Shown here one piece after another: positions 30,149 through 33,524 of a DNA stretch of 33,524 nucleotides. The stretch's first letter is position 1. Each line of letters opens with the position of its first letter. The stretch spans positions 1 through 33,524 of the forward strand of contig DAHUXV010000097.1 in NCBI GenBank assembly GCA_027306985.1, given 5' to 3'. The DNA comes from Gammaproteobacteria bacterium (GTDB taxonomy: Bacteria; Pseudomonadota; Gammaproteobacteria; Steroidobacterales; Steroidobacteraceae). The position numbers and the translations under genes are program-made. The notes beneath the pieces were generated by a model. That model was given only the letters and a program-made list of their open reading frames with translations, was not told the origin of the DNA and did not search any database.

Positions 30149-31862
30149 TACCGCGCCGCTCGTCGCCCGCCGCATCGCCGCCGCGTTCGTGGAATACAAC
30201 GCGGAATTCCGGGCGATCACGCGGCGTGCGCCGGCACGTTTCGACGCTCGCGACTGGAAAGGCGCCCAGCGCGATGCGGTCGAGCGGATCGAGCTCTACG
30301 ACGGTTTCGTCACCCGCACGGTCGCGGAGCTGAAGGCGGTGCTCGGCGGCCGGGCCGAAGACCGCGAGCTCTGGACGCGGATCCGCGCCGACTTCGCCGG
30401 GCGCATCGAAGGCCTGCCCGATGCGGAGTTCACCAAGACCTTTTTCAGCTCCATCAGCCGGCGGCTCTTCGGCACGGTGGGCGTGGCGCCCGACATCGAG
30501 TTCGTTGCGACCGAGCTCGATCCGCTCGCGCACGTGACCTCCGCGGTCACCACCAATACCTACATCAACCACGGCTCACTGGCTCTGCTGTTCGAGGACG
30601 TGCTCGGGGACGTGCGCTTCCACACGGCGTGGAAAGACCTCGACAACAGCATCCGCCACGTGACCGCCGAGGTACAGACCCATCTCGCGGCCCGCGGCGA
30701 GCAGAGGGCCGTGCAGCGGGTCGAGGTGATCCGGCCGGTCTTCTATCAGATCTTCCGCGCGTACATCGTCGGGCGGCTGGTGGGCCGCAATTTTGTGGTG
30801 CCGCTCGTCATAGCGCTGAAGAATTCGGACGGCGGCATGCTGGTGGACGCCGTGATGCTCGCGGAAAGCGACGTCAGCATCGTCTTCAGCTTCTCGCGCT
30901 CGTATTTCCACGCCGACCTCGAGCACGTGGCGGAGGCCGTGGTCTTTCTCAGGTCTCTGGTGCCGAAGAAGCCCGTGAGCGAGCTCTTCACCGTGCTGGG
31001 ACGCGCCAGGCAGGGCAAGACGGAGCGTTACCGCGAGATCATGCGTCATCTCGCCGACACCCCCGATCGCTTCGTGCATGCCCCGGGAGAGCCGGGCCTC
31101 GTCATGGTGTGCTTCGCCCTCGCCTCCTTCGACGTGGTGTTCAAGGTGATCCGCGACCGCTTCCCCTACCCCAAGAGCGTGCAGCGCGCGGAGGTCATGG
31201 CGAAATACCAGCTCGTCTTCCGCCATGACCGCGCCGGGCGCCTGGTCGATGCGCAGGAGTTCCGCCGGCTTCGCTTCCCGAAGGCGCTGTTCGCACCCGC
31301 GCTGCTGCGGGAGCTGCTCGCCGAAGCCTCGCTCGCGGTGCGCGAGGCGGGCGAGCACCTGGTGTTCGATCAGATGTACATCGAGCGGCGGATGACCCCG
31401 CTCAACCTCTACCTGCGCACCGCCTCGCCAGCCGCCGCCGAGCAGGTGGCGCTCGATTATGGCCAGTGCATCCGCGATCTCGCCTATTCCAACATCTTCC
31501 CGGGCGACCTGCTGCTGAAGAACTTCGGCGTCACCCGCCACGGGCGGGTCATCTTCTACGACTATGACGAGCTCTGTCTGGTCACCGACTGCCACTTTCG
31601 CGACCTGCCGCAGCCGGCCAATCCCGAGGACGAGATGCGCGGCGAGCCGTGGTTCTACGTCGGCGAGCACGATATCTTCCCGGAGACCTTCATCAATTTC
31701 GTGGCTTTCGATGATGCGCAGCGCGCCGCGCTCCTGCGTGCGCACGCGGAGGTCTTCACGGCGAGATTCTGGCGGCAGGTGCAGCGGCGGCTGCTGGACG
31801 GAGAGGTGCTCGAGGTTCTGCCCTACCATCCGCACCGCGTACGCGTCGCGAGCGCCGCCTGA
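30141..31862 (+). CDS. aceK: Isocitrate dehydrogenase kinase/phosphatase AceK
   Basis: A 573-residue bifunctional enzyme that phosphorylates and dephosphorylates isocitrate dehydrogenase, switching carbon flow between the TCA cycle and the glyoxylate shunt. Family segments: FFSSISRRLFGTVGV, TNTYINHGSLALLFEDVLGD, RNFVVPLVIALKNSDGGMLV, VSIVFSFSRSYFHADLEH, PGLVMVCF (ATP loop), DVVFKVIRDRFPYPKS (ATP-binding Lys), YSNIFPGDLLLKNFGVTRHG and VIFYDYDELC (catalytic Asn and Asp residues), FPETFINFVAF. Length equals the family norm. The start is TTG within TTGACTGA, overlapping the Nudix stop, with GGAG 13 bases upstream. In E. coli aceK follows aceBA; here it sits near its substrate gene icd instead. 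Confidence 0.97.
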   Translation: MTDTAPLVARRIAAAFVEYNAEFRAITRRAPARFDARDWKGAQRDAVERIELYDGFVTRTVAELKAVLGGRAEDRELWTRIRADFAGRIEGLPDAEFTKTFFSSISRRLFGTVGVAPDIEFVATELDPLAHVTSAVTTNTYINHGSLALLFEDVLGDVRFHTAWKDLDNSIRHVTAEVQTHLAARGEQRAVQRVEVIRPVFYQIFRAYIVGRLVGRNFVVPLVIALKNSDGGMLVDAVMLAESDVSIVFSFSRSYFHADLEHVAEAVVFLRSLVPKKPVSELFTVLGRARQGKTERYREIMRHLADTPDRFVHAPGEPGLVMVCFALASFDVVFKVIRDRFPYPKSVQRAEVMAKYQLVFRHDRAGRLVDAQEFRRLRFPKALFAPALLRELLAEASLAVREAGEHLVFDQMYIERRMTPLNLYLRTASPAAAEQVALDYGQCIRDLAYSNIFPGDLLLKNFGVTRHGRVIFYDYDELCLVTDCHFRDLPQPANPEDEMRGEPWFYVGEHDIFPETFINFVAFDDAQRAALLRAHAEVFTARFWRQVQRRLLDGEVLEVLPYHPHRVRVASAA

Positions 31863-31869
31863 AGCGCGC

Positions 31870-32026
31870 TATACTGTCTGCAGTGGTTCGAGAGCGAATC
31901 GCCAGGGGGCCCAGGGCCGCTCCCCTGCGAGACCCGCCCAGTCAGGAAGAGACGCCCCGGGAAACGGCCGCGAGATCGAATGAGTAAGTACCCCGCGCTC
32001 GCGCGCAGAATCGCAGGAGCGATTTT
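31870..32026 (+). ncRNA. Candidate structured small RNA downstream of aceK
   Basis: A near-consensus -10 (TATACT, 31870-31875) would start transcription near 31882. The following ~100 bases fold into a branched structure closed by TTCGA/TCGAA or, alternatively, into separate hairpins. A short stem with two Ts (32009-32026) could end the transcript at about 145 bases. I compared it by memory with 4.5S, 6S and tRNA signatures and found no match. No -35 hexamer supports the promoter, so this is tentative. Confidence 0.3.
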
Positions 32027-32093
32027 GGACGGCCGTAGGCCGGCCCGAACGGCTCGGCGCAGGGACGAAGCCGGGCAACGCGGCACAATGCCG
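32008..32093 (+). repeat. Dispersed intergenic repeat, copy A
   Basis: Begins GAATCGCAGGAGCGATTTTG then GACGGCCGTAGGCC, GGCCCGAACGGCTCGGCGC and GCCGGGCAAC, matching copy B nearly throughout. Hairpins with 3-nt loops are CGGCC-GTA-GGCCG (32030-32042) and CGGCA-CAA-TGCCG (32081-32093). It lies in the same orientation as the flanking aceK and DUF2905 genes. Confidence 0.65.
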
Positions 32094-32110
32094 ACTTTGC
32101 GCCCATAAAA

Positions 32111-32311
32111 ATGAGCCGCCTCCTCGTCGTCCTCGGCACCGTCCTCACCGTCATCGGGCTCCTCTGGCCCTGGGTAAGACGGCTGCCGCTCTTTCACCTG
32201 CCGGGCGACATCGTCATCGACCGGCCGCATTTCAAGTTCTTCTTCCCGCTCACGACGATGCTGATCGTCAGCCTCGTCCTCTCGATAGTGGCGTGGATCT
32301 TCAGGCGCTGA
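32111..32311 (+). CDS. DUF2905 small membrane protein
   Basis: A 66-residue inner-membrane protein with two helices, MSRLLVVLGTVLTVIGLLWP and PLTTMLIVSLVLSIVAWIF, joined by the conserved loop LPLFHLPGDIVIDRPHFKFF. The short length, the LPGDI motif and the two-helix layout identify DUF2905, which has no known function. No ribosome binding site is visible before ATG 32111; the bases before it are CATAAAA. Its last 11 bases overlap the convergent trans-sulfuration gene. Confidence 0.9.
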   Translation: MSRLLVVLGTVLTVIGLLWPWVRRLPLFHLPGDIVIDRPHFKFFFPLTTMLIVSLVLSIVAWIFRR

Positions 32312-33464
32312 GCGCCCGGGTCACATCCTCGAGCAGGTCATCGAGGTCCTCGAGCCCGATCGAGAGGCGCACCGTTCCGTCGGTGATCGCGGAGAGGGCC
32401 TGCTGATCGGCCGTGAGGTCGCGTCCACCCATCATCTGCGCCGTCACGACCAGCGATTCCGTCGAGCCCAGGCTCGCCGCCATCGCGAAGAGCTGCAGCG
32501 CATCGGCGAACCGGGCGCTCGCCTCGAGCCCGCCCTTGAGCTCGAAGCTCACGATGGTGCCGAAGTCCTTCATCTGCGCGCGCGCCAGCGCATGCTGCGG
32601 GTGCGACGGCAGGCCCGGGTAGTGCACGCGCGCCACCGCGGGGTGGGAAGCGAGCAGCTCCGCGACACGCTGTGCGCTCGCCGACTGGGCCTGGTAGCGG
32701 ACGAAATAGGTCCTCAGTCCCCTGAGTATCAGATACGCGGCATGCGGATCGAGCGTTCCGCCGAGCACGCCGAAATCCGTCCGCAGCGAGCGGATGAGCT
32801 CGCCGCGCCCTATGACCGCGCCGCCGAGCACATCCCCCGCCCCGGAGGCGTACTTGGTCAGGCTGTGCACGAACACGTCGATGTCGTACTCGCCGTGCTG
32901 GTGGAAGCCCGCGAAGGTGTTGTCCATCGCCGTGAGAGCGCCGGCGCTTCTGGCGAGCCGCGTGATCGCCGCGACATCGGCGACCTTGGTCACCGGATTG
33001 GTCGGGCTCTCGAACCACACGAGCCGCGTCGGATGCGCCGCCAGCGCGCGCTCGATGCCCGCGAGGTCCTCGATCGAGAGCATGGTATGCGTCACCCCGA
33101 AGCGGCCGAGGAGGCGGCGGATGAGATAACGCGTCGGGTTGTAGGTCTCGACGAAGCAGAGGACATGGTCGCCCTGCTTGGTGAGCGCGAGCAGCGTCTG
33201 CGCGACGGCGCCGACGCCGCTGGCGGTGACCAGGCACTCCTCCCGCTCCTGCAGCTCGGCGAGCAGGAGCTCGAGCTGGCGCGTGGTGGGATTGGAGGTG
33301 CGGGTATAGAAGAAGCCGGGACGCTCGCCGCGCAGAAACCGCTCGGTCTCCTGCAGCGTGTCGAATTCGAACTTGACGCTCTGATAGATCGGGGACACCA
33401 CCGGACGGTTGTCGGCTGCGAGCTCGACCGGCGGCGGGTGATTGACGCGGGTGGGTTTCTTCAT
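32301..33464 (-). CDS. Trans-sulfuration PLP enzyme (cystathionine gamma-synthase / beta-lyase family)
   Basis: A 387-residue cytoplasmic PLP enzyme of the Cys/Met metabolism family. Landmarks: YTRTSNPTTRQLE (Tyr53 and Arg55 contact the neighbour's cofactor), ASGVGAVAQTLLAL, WFESPTNPVTKVAD, MDNTFAGF (Asp181 holds the pyridine N), and HSLTKYASGAGDVLGG with the Schiff-base Lys204. C-terminal part: GLPSHPQHALARAQMKDFGT, ASLGSTESLVV and TVRLSIGLEDLDDLLEDV. Members make or cleave cystathionine, or release methanethiol from methionine; the exact reaction cannot be read from sequence. The usual GHSD after the Lys is GAGD here. ATG 33464 lacks a clear ribosome binding site; the family start is consistent with it. 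Confidence 0.92.
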   Translation of the reverse strand: MKKPTRVNHPPPVELAADNRPVVSPIYQSVKFEFDTLQETERFLRGERPGFFYTRTSNPTTRQLELLLAELQEREECLVTASGVGAVAQTLLALTKQGDHVLCFVETYNPTRYLIRRLLGRFGVTHTMLSIEDLAGIERALAAHPTRLVWFESPTNPVTKVADVAAITRLARSAGALTAMDNTFAGFHQHGEYDIDVFVHSLTKYASGAGDVLGGAVIGRGELIRSLRTDFGVLGGTLDPHAAYLILRGLRTYFVRYQAQSASAQRVAELLASHPAVARVHYPGLPSHPQHALARAQMKDFGTIVSFELKGGLEASARFADALQLFAMAASLGSTESLVVTAQMMGGRDLTADQQALSAITDGTVRLSIGLEDLDDLLEDVTRALSA

Positions 33465-33524
33465 TGGGGCGAGAGCGTAAACCGATCCGCATCCAGATGC
33501 GCGGGAAACCTTTCACGGAATGCG

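Larger units (their letters stand above)
31863..32110. other. 248-base intergenic region: candidate small RNA and repeat copy A
   Basis: The gap contains TATACT (31870-31875), 8 bases after the aceK stop. A run of stable hairpins follows: 31886-31901 (GGTTCG-AGAG-CGAATC), 31903-31927 (CAGGGG with CCCCTG), and TTCGA (31887-31891) able to pair with TCGAA (31976-31980). A stem AATCGC-AGGA-GCGATT followed by TT (32009-32026) comes next, then the rest of repeat copy A. A 42-codon frame, ATG 31980 to TAA 32108 (MSKYPALARRIAGAILDGRR...), ends 2 bases before the DUF2905 gene but largely consists of the repeat. Confidence 0.5.

Noticed and set aside
31885-31903. GGTTCGAGAGCGAATC followed by GCCA as the 3' end of a tRNA.
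   Set aside because: It resembles a T-arm, but no acceptor, D or anticodon arms can be built upstream, which is the aceK coding end.

Overview
The window is a very GC-rich, gene-dense bacterial chromosome segment. The gene set (rpoN, AsmA/DUF748 protein, osmoregulated periplasmic glucan protein OpgD, PlpD-like patatin/beta-barrel protein, AceK, AmtB, Kef-type antiporter, Fsr exporter) points to a Gram-negative proteobacterium, most likely a high-GC gammaproteobacterium. I cannot name a genus. There are no rRNA or tRNA genes, no CRISPR, and no recognisable transposase, integrase or phage gene. Nearly all of it reads as core or housekeeping chromosome.

Layout. 1-951: 3' part of rpoN (sigma-54). 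1031-2313 (minus): a decayed DUF4398/OmpA-type gene followed by a BON-domain gene. They diverge from an ECF sigma factor (2613-3191) that has no visible anti-sigma gene. 3339-11313 (plus): Kef-type antiporter, a divergent PEP carboxylase, a GNAT acetyltransferase, a secreted SYLF/Ysc84-type protein, and a fosmidomycin-resistance-type MFS exporter. 11270-20632 (minus): secreted unknown protein, opgD, AsmA-like/DUF748 protein with a small membrane protein, amtB, and a beta-propeller lipoprotein. 20816-25182: msrA (minus), a small conserved-looking unknown (plus), a patatin/BamA-like protein (minus), and a membrane TPR protein (plus). 25179-27877 (minus): an APC permease translationally coupled to agmatine deiminase. 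28068-31862 (plus): icd, a Nudix hydrolase and aceK. The end holds a DUF2905 membrane protein and a trans-sulfuration PLP enzyme.

How genes work together. AceK reversibly phosphorylates isocitrate dehydrogenase, so icd-nudix-aceK places enzyme and regulator in one cluster, a link to control of the glyoxylate shunt, although aceA and aceB are not here. PEP carboxylase refills oxaloacetate for the same cycle. The permease-aguA pair is a likely uptake-and-degradation unit for agmatine or a related cationic compound.

The most unusual signal lies between the genes. Several intergenic gaps hold small perfect hairpins, often with 3-nt loops, and larger nested palindromes. Three gaps (after ppc, after the small unknown gene at 21598, after aceK) carry related copies of one GC-rich repeat with the core TTTGGACGG...GGCCCGAA. 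A large nested palindrome sits between icd and the Nudix gene and contains the annotated Nudix start codon. A structured stretch after aceK could be a small RNA. Several genes also have a -10-like hexamer placed so close to the start codon that leaderless or nearly leaderless mRNAs are plausible.
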